Positions 19,403-28,250 of a DNA stretch of 32,717 nucleotides are shown one piece after another. The notes under the pieces were generated by a model, which did not search any database, was not told the DNA's origin, and saw only the letters and a program-made list of their open reading frames with translations. The DNA comes from Candidatus Omnitrophota bacterium (GTDB taxonomy: Bacteria; Omnitrophota; Gorgyraeia; Zapsychrales; Fredricksoniimonadaceae). The translations under genes and the position numbers were made by a program. Numbering within the stretch: position 1 is the first letter of the stretch; each line of letters opens with the position of its first letter. The DNA is taken from the NCBI GenBank assembly GCA_023247575.1, contig JAHFGE010000005.1, positions 1 through 32,717 on the forward strand. Reading direction: 5' to 3'.

Positions 19403-19446
19403 GGACAAGGCAAAAGGGTCTTGTTTGTATTAATAAGGAGTTTATC

Positions 19447-20154
19447 GTGATTAGAGGTCTAATGGGCAAAAAAGTGGGCATGACTCAGATTTTCGACAAT
19501 GAGGGGAATATTATTCCTGTGACTATTGTGGAAGCTGGTCCTTGCACGGTACTCGGATTAAAAGAAAATCCAACCAAAGTGGTTTTGGGTTACGAGCCGG
19601 TTAAAGAAAACCGTTTAAACAAACCCACGGGTGGTTTTTTTAAGAAAATCGGTGTGAGTCCCTTAAAACGGATTCGGGAATTTGCCAGTAGCGACAATAA
19701 AGAATATAAAATTGGCCAGGAAATCAGAGCCGATTTCTTTAAGCCGGGAGATTTCGTCGATGTAATGGGGACATCCATCGGTAAGGGATTTCAGGGTGGG
19801 ATGGTGCGTTGGCATTGGAGTGGTGGTCCTGCAGCTCATGGTTCTATGCATCATCGTCGTATTGGATCCAATAGCTCTTCGTCAGATCCGTCGCGGACTT
19901 TTAAGGGGCACCACATGCCAGGCCACATGGGTATGGATACGGTTACTATTCAAGGCCTGCGTGTCATGCGTGTAGAACCAGAATATAATTTGATTCTGGT
20001 TAAAGGATCTGTACCAGGATCAAAAGATGGATTTTTAGTGATTAATAAATCTAGAAAAAAACTTTCTCGTTCACTAGAAGAGAAAAAGGAAATCGTGGCC
20101 ATTAAGCGTAATCCTATGAAGCAGAGCAAGGTTAAGGCCACTGGTAAAAAATAA
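19447..20154 (+). CDS. rplC: 50S ribosomal protein L3 (GTG start)
   Basis: 235 aa; GLMGKKVGMTQIFDNEGNIIPVTIVEAGPC; SD AAGGAG before GTG. Confidence 0.97.
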   Translation: MIRGLMGKKVGMTQIFDNEGNIIPVTIVEAGPCTVLGLKENPTKVVLGYEPVKENRLNKPTGGFFKKIGVSPLKRIREFASSDNKEYKIGQEIRADFFKPGDFVDVMGTSIGKGFQGGMVRWHWSGGPAAHGSMHHRRIGSNSSSSDPSRTFKGHHMPGHMGMDTVTIQGLRVMRVEPEYNLILVKGSVPGSKDGFLVINKSRKKLSRSLEEKKEIVAIKRNPMKQSKVKATGKK

Positions 20155-20163
20155 GGATTTTGT

Positions 20164-20787
20164 ATGCCGGAATTAAGCATTCTCGATAGCCAAGGTAAAA
20201 AAACGAGTAGCGTGGATCTTCCCAAAAAGCCATTTGGAGTACGTGCACATGATGCAGTGGTTCATCAAGCCGTTGTTATGTATCAGAGTAACGCTCGTCA
20301 AGGGACTGTTTGTACTAAAGATCGTTCATTAGTTTCCGGTGGCGGTAAAAAACCATGGCGGCAAAAGGGAACGGGCCGTGCTCGGGCGGGTTCGATCCGT
20401 TCTCCGTTATGGAAAAAAGGGGGTATTATCTTTGGACCAAAGCCCCGTGATTTTTCCATGCGAGTACCCCATAAAGTACGTATCGCTGCCTTACGGGAAT
20501 CTTTGAATGCCAAATTTTTAAGCAATGAGCTTATTTGTGTGGATCCAATGGATATTATTTCGGGGAAAACCAAAGATTTTGCTCAAGTATTAGAAAATTT
20601 AAAAATGAGAGGTCGTATTTTGGCGTTACTGGATGGATCTGATGCCAAAACATTTTTGGCTTCCCGTAATATTGCTGGTCTGACATTAAACCGTGCTAGC
20701 GATGTCAACGCGCTTGACATTTTAAGCAATAAAAATTTGTTGGTGACTAAAACAGCCTTAAACACATTACTGAAAAGAATTCAATGA
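20164..20787 (+). CDS. rplD: 50S ribosomal protein L4
   Basis: 207 aa; GGGKKPWRQKGTGRARAGSIRSPLWKKGGIIFGPKPRDF. Confidence 0.97.
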   Translation: MPELSILDSQGKKTSSVDLPKKPFGVRAHDAVVHQAVVMYQSNARQGTVCTKDRSLVSGGGKKPWRQKGTGRARAGSIRSPLWKKGGIIFGPKPRDFSMRVPHKVRIAALRESLNAKFLSNELICVDPMDIISGKTKDFAQVLENLKMRGRILALLDGSDAKTFLASRNIAGLTLNRASDVNALDILSNKNLLVTKTALNTLLKRIQ

Positions 20788-20797
20788 CAGAGGTAAC

Positions 20798-21076
20798 ATG
20801 CGTACATCTTATGATGTGATTAAAAGTTTGATTCGTACCGAAAAGAGTACTTCTCAGGAAAAACAGCGCCAATATTCCTTTAGGGTGGCTCCAGTAGCGA
20901 CAAAGATTGATATTAAGCGTGCGATTGAGGACATTTATAAAGTCAAGGTTCAGGATGTCAATACTATCCATGTTCTTGGGAAATTAAAGCGCGTGCGCTT
21001 TAAGGCTGGTTATAGTTCTTCTTGGAAAAAAGCCGTTGTCTCTTTGCAAGAGGGACAGAAAATTGAGGTAGCCTAA
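20798..21076 (+). CDS. rplW: 50S ribosomal protein L23
   Basis: 92 aa; [13 protein letters not shown]...[32 protein letters not shown]. Confidence 0.95.
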   Translation: MRTSYDVIKSLIRTEKSTSQEKQRQYSFRVAPVATKIDIKRAIEDIYKVKVQDVNTIHVLGKLKRVRFKAGYSSSWKKAVVSLQEGQKIEVA

Positions 21077-21078
21077 GT

Positions 21079-21918
21079 ATGGGTATTCGTCGTTTTAAAC
21101 CTACAACAAGCGGTCTTCGTCATACGGCTCTGGCGGATTTTGTGGAAATTACCAAAAGTAGACCGGAAAAATCTTTACTTCGCCCGTTGAAAAGCTCTGG
21201 TGGACGTAATTCTTATGGTCGTATTACCTCTCGTCACCGCGGTGGCGGCCATAAGCGTATGTATCGTCTAATTGATTTTAAACGTAATCGTATAGATGAT
21301 CCGGCAACAGTTTTGGCGATTGAATACGATCCCAATCGCACGGCTCGTATTGCCCTTCTCCAGTACCAAAGCGATAAATCTAAATCTTACATTTTAGCTC
21401 CGCTAGATTTGAAAGTAGGAGATAAAGTTATCAGTACTAATAATGCGGATGTAGAAATTAAACCAGGTAACTGCCTGCCATTATCCAAAATTCCTTTAGG
21501 AACAGGCATTCATAACATTGAACTTAAAAGCGGCAAAGGCGGTCAAATTGTCCGTTCAGCCGGTGCTACGGCTCAGATGATTGCACGTGAAGGAGCTTTT
21601 GCCCATGTGCGTCTTCCATCCAGCGAAGTGCGTAAAATTCCGATTGAATGTCGGGCTACCATTGGCCAGTTAAGCAATGTAGAAAATGAAACCATTTCTA
21701 TTGGAAAAGCTGGTCGCAGCCGTTGGTTAGGCCGTCGTGGTCAATCTCGTGGGGTTGTTATGAATCCTGTGGATCATCCTCATGGCGGAGGTGAAGGCAA
21801 GGCTCCTCAGGGGAACCCTCATCCGGTGACACCATGGGGTAAACCGACCAAGGGTTACAAAACCCGTCGTCCCCATAAATATTCGGACTATTTAATTGTG
21901 AGAAGAAGGGCTAAATAA
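21079..21918 (+). CDS. rplB: 50S ribosomal protein L2
   Basis: 279 aa; [40 protein letters not shown]. Confidence 0.99.
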   Translation: MGIRRFKPTTSGLRHTALADFVEITKSRPEKSLLRPLKSSGGRNSYGRITSRHRGGGHKRMYRLIDFKRNRIDDPATVLAIEYDPNRTARIALLQYQSDKSKSYILAPLDLKVGDKVISTNNADVEIKPGNCLPLSKIPLGTGIHNIELKSGKGGQIVRSAGATAQMIAREGAFAHVRLPSSEVRKIPIECRATIGQLSNVENETISIGKAGRSRWLGRRGQSRGVVMNPVDHPHGGGEGKAPQGNPHPVTPWGKPTKGYKTRRPHKYSDYLIVRRRAK

Positions 21919-21921
21919 AAC

Positions 21922-22209
21922 ATGTCTCGTTCGATTAAAAAAGGTGCATACGTAGAGGAATCTTTAAGACATCGATTTGATAGGATTGTTTCCAGTGGAC
22001 AGCGTCAGCCAATTAAGACATGGTCCCGGCGTTCCACGATCATTCCTGATTTTGTAGGGTATACTTTTGCCATCCATGATGGCCGTAAACATGTTCCCAT
22101 CTTTGTGACGGAAAACATGGTCGGTATGAAATTGGGAGATTTTGTGACCACCCGTACATTCAAGGCGCATGGTGGTGTTAAGGCCAAGAAGGCCATGCAG
22201 AAAAAATAG
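21922..22209 (+). CDS. rpsS: 30S ribosomal protein S19
   Basis: 95 aa; [15 protein letters not shown]...[44 protein letters not shown]. Confidence 0.98.
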   Translation: MSRSIKKGAYVEESLRHRFDRIVSSGQRQPIKTWSRRSTIIPDFVGYTFAIHDGRKHVPIFVTENMVGMKLGDFVTTRTFKAHGGVKAKKAMQKK

Positions 22210-22264
22210 CCGTGAGGGCATTAGCTACCTGTTGGCAGGTTAGGCCTATACAGAAGGATTTGAA

Positions 22265-22600
22265 ATGATTGCATCGGCTCAAGGAAGATTTTTAAGAGTA
22301 TCATCGATGAAAGTTCGTCAGGTTATTGATGTGATTCGTGGTAAAGATGTCCTGACTTCTCAAGTTCTTTTGGCTCAAATTAATAAAGGCTCTAGTGCTT
22401 TTGTTAAAAAAGTTTTGGATTCAGCCGTTAGCAATGCGAAGCAAAAGGGTATTATGGAAGAGCAATTGTTTATTTCGCGTATCAGCGCAAATCATGGCGG
22501 TGCCTGGAAACGTTATCGGGCGGCTTCTTTTGGACGAGCCACTCCGATTTTACGCCGTACTACTCATTTAAACGTGGAATTGGATCTTAAAACCAAGTAG
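22265..22600 (+). CDS. rplV: 50S ribosomal protein L22
   Basis: 111 aa; VRQVIDVIRGKDV...ISANHGGAWKRYRAASFGRATPILRRTTHLNVEL. Confidence 0.95.
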   Translation: MIASAQGRFLRVSSMKVRQVIDVIRGKDVLTSQVLLAQINKGSSAFVKKVLDSAVSNAKQKGIMEEQLFISRISANHGGAWKRYRAASFGRATPILRRTTHLNVELDLKTK

Positions 22601-22611
22601 GAGAAAAAAAC

Positions 22612-23367
22612 GTGGGACAAAAAGTTCATCCCTTAGTATTAAGGATTGGTTATACGAAAAATTGGCGTAGCCTTTGGTATGCCGAGCGCCGTGAATTCGC
22701 TAAGAATGTTCAGGAAGATTTTAAGGTTCGCAAATATATCAATAAGCAATTTAAACAGGCTGCTGTTTCCTTGATTGTTATTGAACGTTTGGCCGAACAG
22801 ATCAAAATTCGTATCCATTCCGCCCGTCCTGGAGTGATTATCGGTCGCCGTGGTGCTGATATTGATCGTTTACGTGCAGATTTAGGCACGATTACAAAAA
22901 AAGAGATTCAGGTTGATATTCAGGAAATTAAAAATCCATCCATCGAGGCTCAGTTGATAGCTCAAAGCGTTGCGTTTCAATTGGAAAAACGCGTGGCTTT
23001 TCGACGGGCCATGAAACGCGCCATGGAACAAGCGCGGGCTGCTGGTGCTAAGGGTATTAAAATTCGCTGTTCAGGACGTTTAGGCGGAACGGAAATGGCA
23101 CGCAGCGAAAAATATTATGAAGGAAAGGTCCCTTTGCAAACCTTACGTGCCGATATCGACTATGGATTTGCGGAAGCCTTGACAACTTATGGGCTTTTGG
23201 GCATAAAGGTTTGGGTTTACAAAGGGGATGTTATCAAAGATCAGGAAGAGATTGAAGCCCTAGCTGTTCAGGCGCAACAAGGGCAACAGCCTGTCTTGGC
23301 CAATAAACCAGAACCTCAAACTCAAACAGCAATGCCAGCGTCCGAAGCACAAGAGCTAAAAACTTAG
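22612..23367 (+). CDS. rpsC: 30S ribosomal protein S3 (GTG start)
   Basis: 251 aa; MGQKVHPLVLRIGYTKNWRSLWYA, KH domain VIIGRRGADIDRLRADL; Q/A/P-rich C-terminal tail. Confidence 0.98.
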   Translation: MGQKVHPLVLRIGYTKNWRSLWYAERREFAKNVQEDFKVRKYINKQFKQAAVSLIVIERLAEQIKIRIHSARPGVIIGRRGADIDRLRADLGTITKKEIQVDIQEIKNPSIEAQLIAQSVAFQLEKRVAFRRAMKRAMEQARAAGAKGIKIRCSGRLGGTEMARSEKYYEGKVPLQTLRADIDYGFAEALTTYGLLGIKVWVYKGDVIKDQEEIEALAVQAQQGQQPVLANKPEPQTQTAMPASEAQELKT

Positions 23368-23386
23368 ACCCGGGGAGATTGATTGT

Positions 23387-23800
23387 ATGTTGTTAATGCC
23401 CAAAAGAGTTAAGTATCGTAAAACCCAGAAAGGGAAGTCCCGCGGTCTTGCTATGACCGGCAACCAAATGAAATTTGGAGAATACGGGTTAAAAGCTTTA
23501 GAGAATGGTTTTATCCCAGCTCGCCAATTGGAGGCTTCCCGTGTCGTGGTAGCCCGTAAATTGCGCGGTTCCGGTAAACTTTGGATTAATGCATTTCCCT
23601 ATAAATCCATCACCAAAAAACCAGCGGAAACTCGTATGGGAAAAGGTAAAGGTGATTTGGATCATTGGGTAGCGGTCGTTAAACGAGGCAAGGTTGTTTT
23701 TGAGTTGGGTGGTGTTCCGGAAGATTTTGCCAGACAAATCTTACGCCTGGTGGCATTTAAATTGTCGGTAAGAACTAAATTTATCACCCGTCAGGAGTAG
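23387..23800 (+). CDS. rplP: 50S ribosomal protein L16
   Basis: MPKRVKYRKTQKGKSRG...GKGDLDHWVAVVKRGKVVFEL. ATG 23387 fits the SD GGGGAG; ATG 23396 fits the family N-terminus. Confidence 0.95.
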   Translation: MLLMPKRVKYRKTQKGKSRGLAMTGNQMKFGEYGLKALENGFIPARQLEASRVVVARKLRGSGKLWINAFPYKSITKKPAETRMGKGKGDLDHWVAVVKRGKVVFELGGVPEDFARQILRLVAFKLSVRTKFITRQE

Positions 23801-23818
23801 TGTTTAAGGAATCGAGTC

Positions 23819-24022
23819 ATGAAAGTTGAGGATTTAAGAGAATTTACTGATGATGAATTGGCCAATAAAGAAAAACAGTTGAAAAAAGAACTGTTTGAAC
23901 TTAATAGCCAACGTCAACTTGGCCGGGTGGAAAAACCGGCCAGTTTTTGCAATATCAAAAGAGATATAGCCCGTATTTTAACTGTTTTAAGTGAAAGAAA
24001 AATACATGGGAACAAGAGTTAA
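23819..24022 (+). CDS. rpmC: 50S ribosomal protein L29
   Basis: 67 aa; MKVEDLREFTDDELANKEKQLKKELFELNSQRQLG; correct position. Confidence 0.95.
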   Translation: MKVEDLREFTDDELANKEKQLKKELFELNSQRQLGRVEKPASFCNIKRDIARILTVLSERKIHGNKS

Positions 24023-24275
24023 TCGTCGTCGTTTTTTGACCGCCACGGTTGTTAGCGATAAGATGGATAAAACACGTGTCGTTCAAATCCAGAAGACAAA
24101 CAAACATCCTAAATATGTAAAACCGGTGCGCCGTTTCGTCCGATACAAAGCCCATGATGAGAAGAATGCGGCTAAGATCGGCGATGTTGTTCGTATTATG
24201 GAAACCCGTCCTTTATCTAAAGATAAACGATGGATTATTCAGGAAATACTTGGTTCCACAGCTTTAAGGGCGTAA
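24006..24275 (+). CDS. rpsQ: 30S ribosomal protein S17
   Basis: MGTRVNRRRFLTATVVSDKMDKTRVVQIQKTNKHPKYVKPVRR; overlaps rpmC by 17 bp. Confidence 0.93.
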   Translation: MGTRVNRRRFLTATVVSDKMDKTRVVQIQKTNKHPKYVKPVRRFVRYKAHDEKNAAKIGDVVRIMETRPLSKDKRWIIQEILGSTALRA

Positions 24276-24283
24276 GGATTTGT

Positions 24284-24652
24284 ATGATTCAACTAAAAAC
24301 TGTTTTAGATGTGGCAGATAACACAGGGGCACGTAAAGCTTCTTTAATCGGTGTTTTAAAAAGTAAGGGTAAGCGTTGGGCCCAGATAGGCGATATCGTT
24401 AAGGTCAACATCAAGGAAAGTACACCTGATGCCGCCGTTAAAAAAGGTTCCATGGCCACAGGTATTATCGTGCGTACCAAAAAACCGATTCGTCGCCCGG
24501 ATGGTACGTATGTACGTTTTGATACAAATGCCGTTGTTATTATTGATGAGACGGGTAATCCTAGAGGAACTCGTGTTTTTGGCCCTATAGCCCGAGAACT
24601 TCGAAATATGGAATACATGAAAATAATTTCTTTAGCTCCTGAGGTGGTTTAA
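24284..24652 (+). CDS. rplN: 50S ribosomal protein L14
   Basis: MIQLKTVLDVADNTGARKASLIGVLKSKGKRWAQIGDIV; start trimmed from the 24230 ORF. Confidence 0.97.
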   Translation: MIQLKTVLDVADNTGARKASLIGVLKSKGKRWAQIGDIVKVNIKESTPDAAVKKGSMATGIIVRTKKPIRRPDGTYVRFDTNAVVIIDETGNPRGTRVFGPIARELRNMEYMKIISLAPEVV

Positions 24653-24653
24653 C

Positions 24654-24965
24654 ATGTTACGTATAAAAAAAGATGATCAAGTTATGGTTATGGTTGGTAG
24701 AGAAAAAGGAAAAACTGGTAAAGTCGTTCGGGTGTTTCCCGAAGAGAATACCGCCGTTATCGAGAACCTTAATATAGTCAAAAGAGCTGTTAAAAAAAGC
24801 GATACCTTTCCTCAAGGCGGTTTTGTAGAGAAAGAAAAGTCTATCGCCTTAGCTAATTTAATGCTATTGGATAAAAAAGATAATACGCCTACACGTTTTC
24901 AGACTAAAGTTTTAAAAGACGGGGCTAAAGTTCGCATCTCTAAGAAGAACGGTGAAACAATTTAG
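24654..24965 (+). CDS. rplX: 50S ribosomal protein L24
   Basis: 103 aa; IKKDDQVMVMVGREKGKTGKVVRVFPEENTAVIENLNIVKRAVK. Confidence 0.96.
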   Translation: MLRIKKDDQVMVMVGREKGKTGKVVRVFPEENTAVIENLNIVKRAVKKSDTFPQGGFVEKEKSIALANLMLLDKKDNTPTRFQTKVLKDGAKVRISKKNGETI

Positions 24966-24973
24966 GGAATAAT

Positions 24974-25534
24974 ATGGCCGCTCGATTATTAGAAAAATAT
25001 CGTAAAGAAGTCATCCCTCAGATGCAGCAGAAATTCGGTATTAAGAATCCGATGGCTGTCCCACGTTTAGATAAAGTGGTCATCAATATGGGCGTTGGGG
25101 AAGCCATCAGCGATGTAAAAATTTTGGACCATGCCGCGCATGATTTAGCCATGATCACCGGTCAAAAACCAATTACCCGTCGGGCTAAAAAGGCAATTTC
25201 TAATTTTAAATTACGTGAGAATTCACCGATTGGTTGCAAAGCAACATTGCGTCGGGTCCGTATGTATGAGTTCATTGATCGCTTAGTCAATATATCTTTG
25301 CCTCGTATTCGTGACTTTAACGGGACTTCCCGTAAATCTTTCGATCGAGAAGGCAACTACTCTTTAGGCATCTCCGATCAGTCAATTTTTCCAGAAATCG
25401 ATGCTGGCTCCAGAGACCACCGTATGCAAGGGATGGACATCACCTTTGTTTTTAAGGATGGCAATAAAGAGCAGAACCTCGAGGTTTTACGGCTATTAGG
25501 TATGCCGTTTTCCAAAGAACCTACTAAATCTTAA
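24974..25534 (+). CDS. rplE: 50S ribosomal protein L5
   Basis: 186 aa; [41 protein letters not shown]. Confidence 0.98.
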   Translation: MAARLLEKYRKEVIPQMQQKFGIKNPMAVPRLDKVVINMGVGEAISDVKILDHAAHDLAMITGQKPITRRAKKAISNFKLRENSPIGCKATLRRVRMYEFIDRLVNISLPRIRDFNGTSRKSFDREGNYSLGISDQSIFPEIDAGSRDHRMQGMDITFVFKDGNKEQNLEVLRLLGMPFSKEPTKS

Positions 25535-25548
25535 AGAAGAAAGAATGT

Positions 25549-25734
25549 ATGGCCAAAAAAGCATTAGTTAACAAAGCACTAGCAGAACCAAAATTTTCAG
25601 TTCGTCAACATAATCGTTGCGGACTTTGCGGCCGTCCCCGCGGCTATCTACGCCGTTTTGGAATTTGCCGTATCTGTTTTAGAGAACTTGCCTGGAAAGG
25701 TGAAATCCCGGGAATTAAGAAAGCGAGCTGGTAA
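25549..25734 (+). CDS. rpsN: 30S ribosomal protein S14, short zinc-binding (type Z) form
   Basis: 61 aa; [38 protein letters not shown]. Confidence 0.97.
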   Translation: MAKKALVNKALAEPKFSVRQHNRCGLCGRPRGYLRRFGICRICFRELAWKGEIPGIKKASW

Positions 25735-25736
25735 AG

Positions 25737-26132
25737 ATGTCAGTCTCAGATCCCATTGCCGACACATTAACTGTTATTCGTAATGCTTTACATGCACGTA
25801 AGGAAACCGTGGAATTTTCGGCTTCCAAGTTACTCGAGCGCATTTTAGACATTTTTAAAAATGATGGGTATATTGAAGATTTCCGCCTTTTAAAAGATGA
25901 TAAACAGGGTCTACTTAAAGTTTATTTGAAATATGAAAATAATAAACCTGTGATTATGGGTTTAAGGCGCATTTCCCGTCCAGGATTAAGGGTTTACACT
26001 GATAAGATGAAAATTCCACGGGTTCTTAATGGCCTTGGCACAGCAATCCTATCTACCTCTAGAGGGGTTATTACTAACCGTGAGGCCAGAAAGTTAAAGG
26101 TTGGGGGAGAAGTGATTTGTACCATTTGGTAA
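25737..26132 (+). CDS. rpsH: 30S ribosomal protein S8
   Basis: 131 aa; SDPIADTLTVIRNALHARKE...GLGTAILSTSRGVITNREARKLKVGGEVICTIW. Confidence 0.97.
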   Translation: MSVSDPIADTLTVIRNALHARKETVEFSASKLLERILDIFKNDGYIEDFRLLKDDKQGLLKVYLKYENNKPVIMGLRRISRPGLRVYTDKMKIPRVLNGLGTAILSTSRGVITNREARKLKVGGEVICTIW

Positions 26133-26144
26133 GGAAAGAGCTCG

Positions 26145-26684
26145 ATGTCTAGAATTGCTAAAACTCCGGTGTTTGTACCAAAAAATGTAAAGATTGCTTT
26201 CGATGATACCAAAATCAATGTGGAAGGCCCCAAGGGGAAATTGTCTGTGAATTTGCCGGTGGGCATCAAGCTTGAGCAAAAAAATGATCAGCTTTTTGTC
26301 AATCGATTGGATGATACAAAACAATCGAAAGCGAATCATGGCACCACCAAAAGGTTGATAATCCATATGTGCGAGGGAGTTAGTAATGGACATCGCAGAA
26401 GTTTAGAAATTCAAGGTGTAGGTTTTCGTGCGTCTGTTCATGGGCAAAAATTGGTAATGAATCTAGGTTTTTCCCATACGGTGGAATATGAGTTCCCTAA
26501 GGACATTAAAGTGGTTGCTCCTAAACCGACGGAAATTTCAGTTGAGGGTGCTGATAAGATTTTGGTTGGTTTGGTCGCGGCTAAAATTCGTCAATTCAAA
26601 CCGCCAGAACCTTATAAAGGTAAAGGCATTCGTTACGTCGGTGAAATAGTAAAACGCAAGCAAGGTAAGCAAGTAACAAAATGA
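26145..26684 (+). CDS. rplF: 50S ribosomal protein L6
   Basis: 179 aa; MSRIAKTPVFVPKNVKIAFDDTKINVEGPKGKLS...RQFKPPEPYKGKGIRYVGEIVKRKQGK. Confidence 0.97.
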   Translation: MSRIAKTPVFVPKNVKIAFDDTKINVEGPKGKLSVNLPVGIKLEQKNDQLFVNRLDDTKQSKANHGTTKRLIIHMCEGVSNGHRRSLEIQGVGFRASVHGQKLVMNLGFSHTVEYEFPKDIKVVAPKPTEISVEGADKILVGLVAAKIRQFKPPEPYKGKGIRYVGEIVKRKQGKQVTK

Positions 26685-26686
26685 TT

Positions 26687-26713
26687 GTAGGGGCGATTAA
26701 TAATCGCCCCTAC
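26687..26713. repeat. GTAGGGGCG-type perfect palindrome, copy B (rplF-rplR)
   Basis: GTAGGGGCGATTA-A-TAATCGCCCCTAC, 13-bp arms around one central base. Confidence 0.85.
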
Positions 26714-26730
26714 TTAGGGAATTAAGATAT

Positions 26731-27093
26731 ATGTTAGATATTAAAGAACAACAAAGAGTTTTTCGTCATAATCGTATACGTCAAAGAGTGGTTGGGACAT
26801 CCCAACGACCACGTTTATGTGTGCATAAAAGTCTCAATAATTTTCAGGCCCAAATTATTGATGATATCTCTGGCAAAGTCTTGTTAGGTAAATCCACCTT
26901 GGCTAAAAATATCCGCTCTAAAATTAAAACGGGCGGAAATGTCCGTGCGGCAGAAATTTTAGGTGAGGTTTTCGCGGTCGAAGCCATCCAGCAAGGTGTC
27001 AAGAAAGTATGTTTTGACCGAGGCGGTTACTTGTACCATGGACGCATTAAAGCTTTCGTAGAGGCTGCACGCAAAGCCGGATTAAAATTTTAG
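26731..27093 (+). CDS. rplR: 50S ribosomal protein L18
   Basis: 120 aa; GTSQRPRLCVHKSLNNFQAQIIDD...KKVCFDRGGYLYHGRIKAFVEAARKAGLKF. Confidence 0.97.
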   Translation: MLDIKEQQRVFRHNRIRQRVVGTSQRPRLCVHKSLNNFQAQIIDDISGKVLLGKSTLAKNIRSKIKTGGNVRAAEILGEVFAVEAIQQGVKKVCFDRGGYLYHGRIKAFVEAARKAGLKF

Positions 27094-27135
27094 ACAAACG
27101 AGTCGAAGGACAATTTAAGGAACAATGATTACATT

Positions 27136-27786
27136 ATGAAAGATCCAAAGAAAAGTGAAGAGATTGGTGAACAAATAGTTAAAAGCGTTGCTCAAGCCGA
27201 ACAAATTCTTGAGCAGGAAGAAGCATTAAAAACTGTTGCTCCAGAAGAGCCTCTTGCCGAAGAACAGTCAGCTGCTCCTGTTAAAGGCCGCCGTCGCCCA
27301 GCGAACAAGGAACGCAAAGGTTCATTTAAAAAATCTTCTTTGACTGACAGCGGTATGGTAGAAAAAGTTGTTTCCATTAACCGTGTGTCGAAGACGACTA
27401 AAGGCGGTACCCGTCTAGCGTTCTCAGCTTTAGTGGTGGTAGGAGATGCCAAAGGTAAAGTGGGTTATGCTTTAGGCAAAGCCTCGGAAGTGGCCACGGC
27501 CATCAAAAAAGGCCTTAGTGCCGCTCGCAAGAGTATGATCGTTGTCCATCGTCGGGGGACAACCATTACTCATGAAATTTTGGGCGAATGTGGATCCGCT
27601 AGCGTTCTTTTAAAACCTGCTTCGGAAGGTACCGGTGTTATCGCCTCTGGTGCTGTCAGGGCTGTTTGCGATGGAGCAGGTATTTCTAATATTTTGACAA
27701 AGTGCCATCGTTCTAATAATCCGATTAATGTAGTGAAGGCGACATTCGATGGTTTATCACGATTAAAGGCTCTTAGGGAAAATTAG
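27136..27786 (+). CDS. rpsE: 30S ribosomal protein S5 with ~70-aa N-terminal extension
   Basis: Core MVEKVVSINRVSKTTKGGTRLAFSALVVVGDAKGKVGYALGKASEV; preceded by acidic/Ala-rich then basic extension. Confidence 0.95.
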   Translation: MKDPKKSEEIGEQIVKSVAQAEQILEQEEALKTVAPEEPLAEEQSAAPVKGRRRPANKERKGSFKKSSLTDSGMVEKVVSINRVSKTTKGGTRLAFSALVVVGDAKGKVGYALGKASEVATAIKKGLSAARKSMIVVHRRGTTITHEILGECGSASVLLKPASEGTGVIASGAVRAVCDGAGISNILTKCHRSNNPINVVKATFDGLSRLKALREN

Positions 27787-27800
27787 TTTAAGGACACCCT

Positions 27801-28250
27801 ATGCAATTGCATCAGATTAGATCACCTTTTGGTTCTCGTAAACGCAAAAAGATTGTCGGCCGCGGCCGCGGTTCTGGTCACGGTAAGCGTTCTGGTAAAG
27901 GTCAAAAAGGCCAAAACGCTCGCGCTGGCCGTGCGGTCATGGCAGCTTATGAAGGAGGACAAATGCGCCTGTTGCGTCGTCTGCCTAAGGTTGGCTTTCA
28001 TAGCAGGTGGCCTCACGAATACCAAATCGTTAACGTTGAATCGTTGAATCGGTTCAATGATGGAACGACGGTCAATCCCGAGCTACTCAAAACTCAAAAA
28101 TTGATTAAGACGCTTGGTCGTCCAGTCAAGATTTTAAGTGATGGTTCTATAACCAAGAAATTGACGGTGATAGCGCACCGTTTTTCCAAAACAGCACAGG
28201 AAGCAATCACCAAGGCCGGTGGTAAGGTCCAAGTGATTGGCAACGAATGA
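27801..28250 (+). CDS. rplO: 50S ribosomal protein L15
   Basis: 149 aa; GRGRGSGHGKRSGKGQKGQNARAG...FEGGQMR-type region YEGGQMRLLRRLPKVGF. Confidence 0.97.
   Translation: MQLHQIRSPFGSRKRKKIVGRGRGSGHGKRSGKGQKGQNARAGRAVMAAYEGGQMRLLRRLPKVGFHSRWPHEYQIVNVESLNRFNDGTTVNPELLKTQKLIKTLGRPVKILSDGSITKKLTVIAHRFSKTAQEAITKAGGKVQVIGNE

Noticed and set aside
19405-19424. ACAAG...CTTGT hairpin before rplC
   Set aside because: Only 5 bp of stem; expected often by chance.
22227-22240. ACCTG-TTGG-CAGGT hairpin in the rpsS-rplV gap
   Set aside because: Short stem, no U-tract and no match to the other elements.
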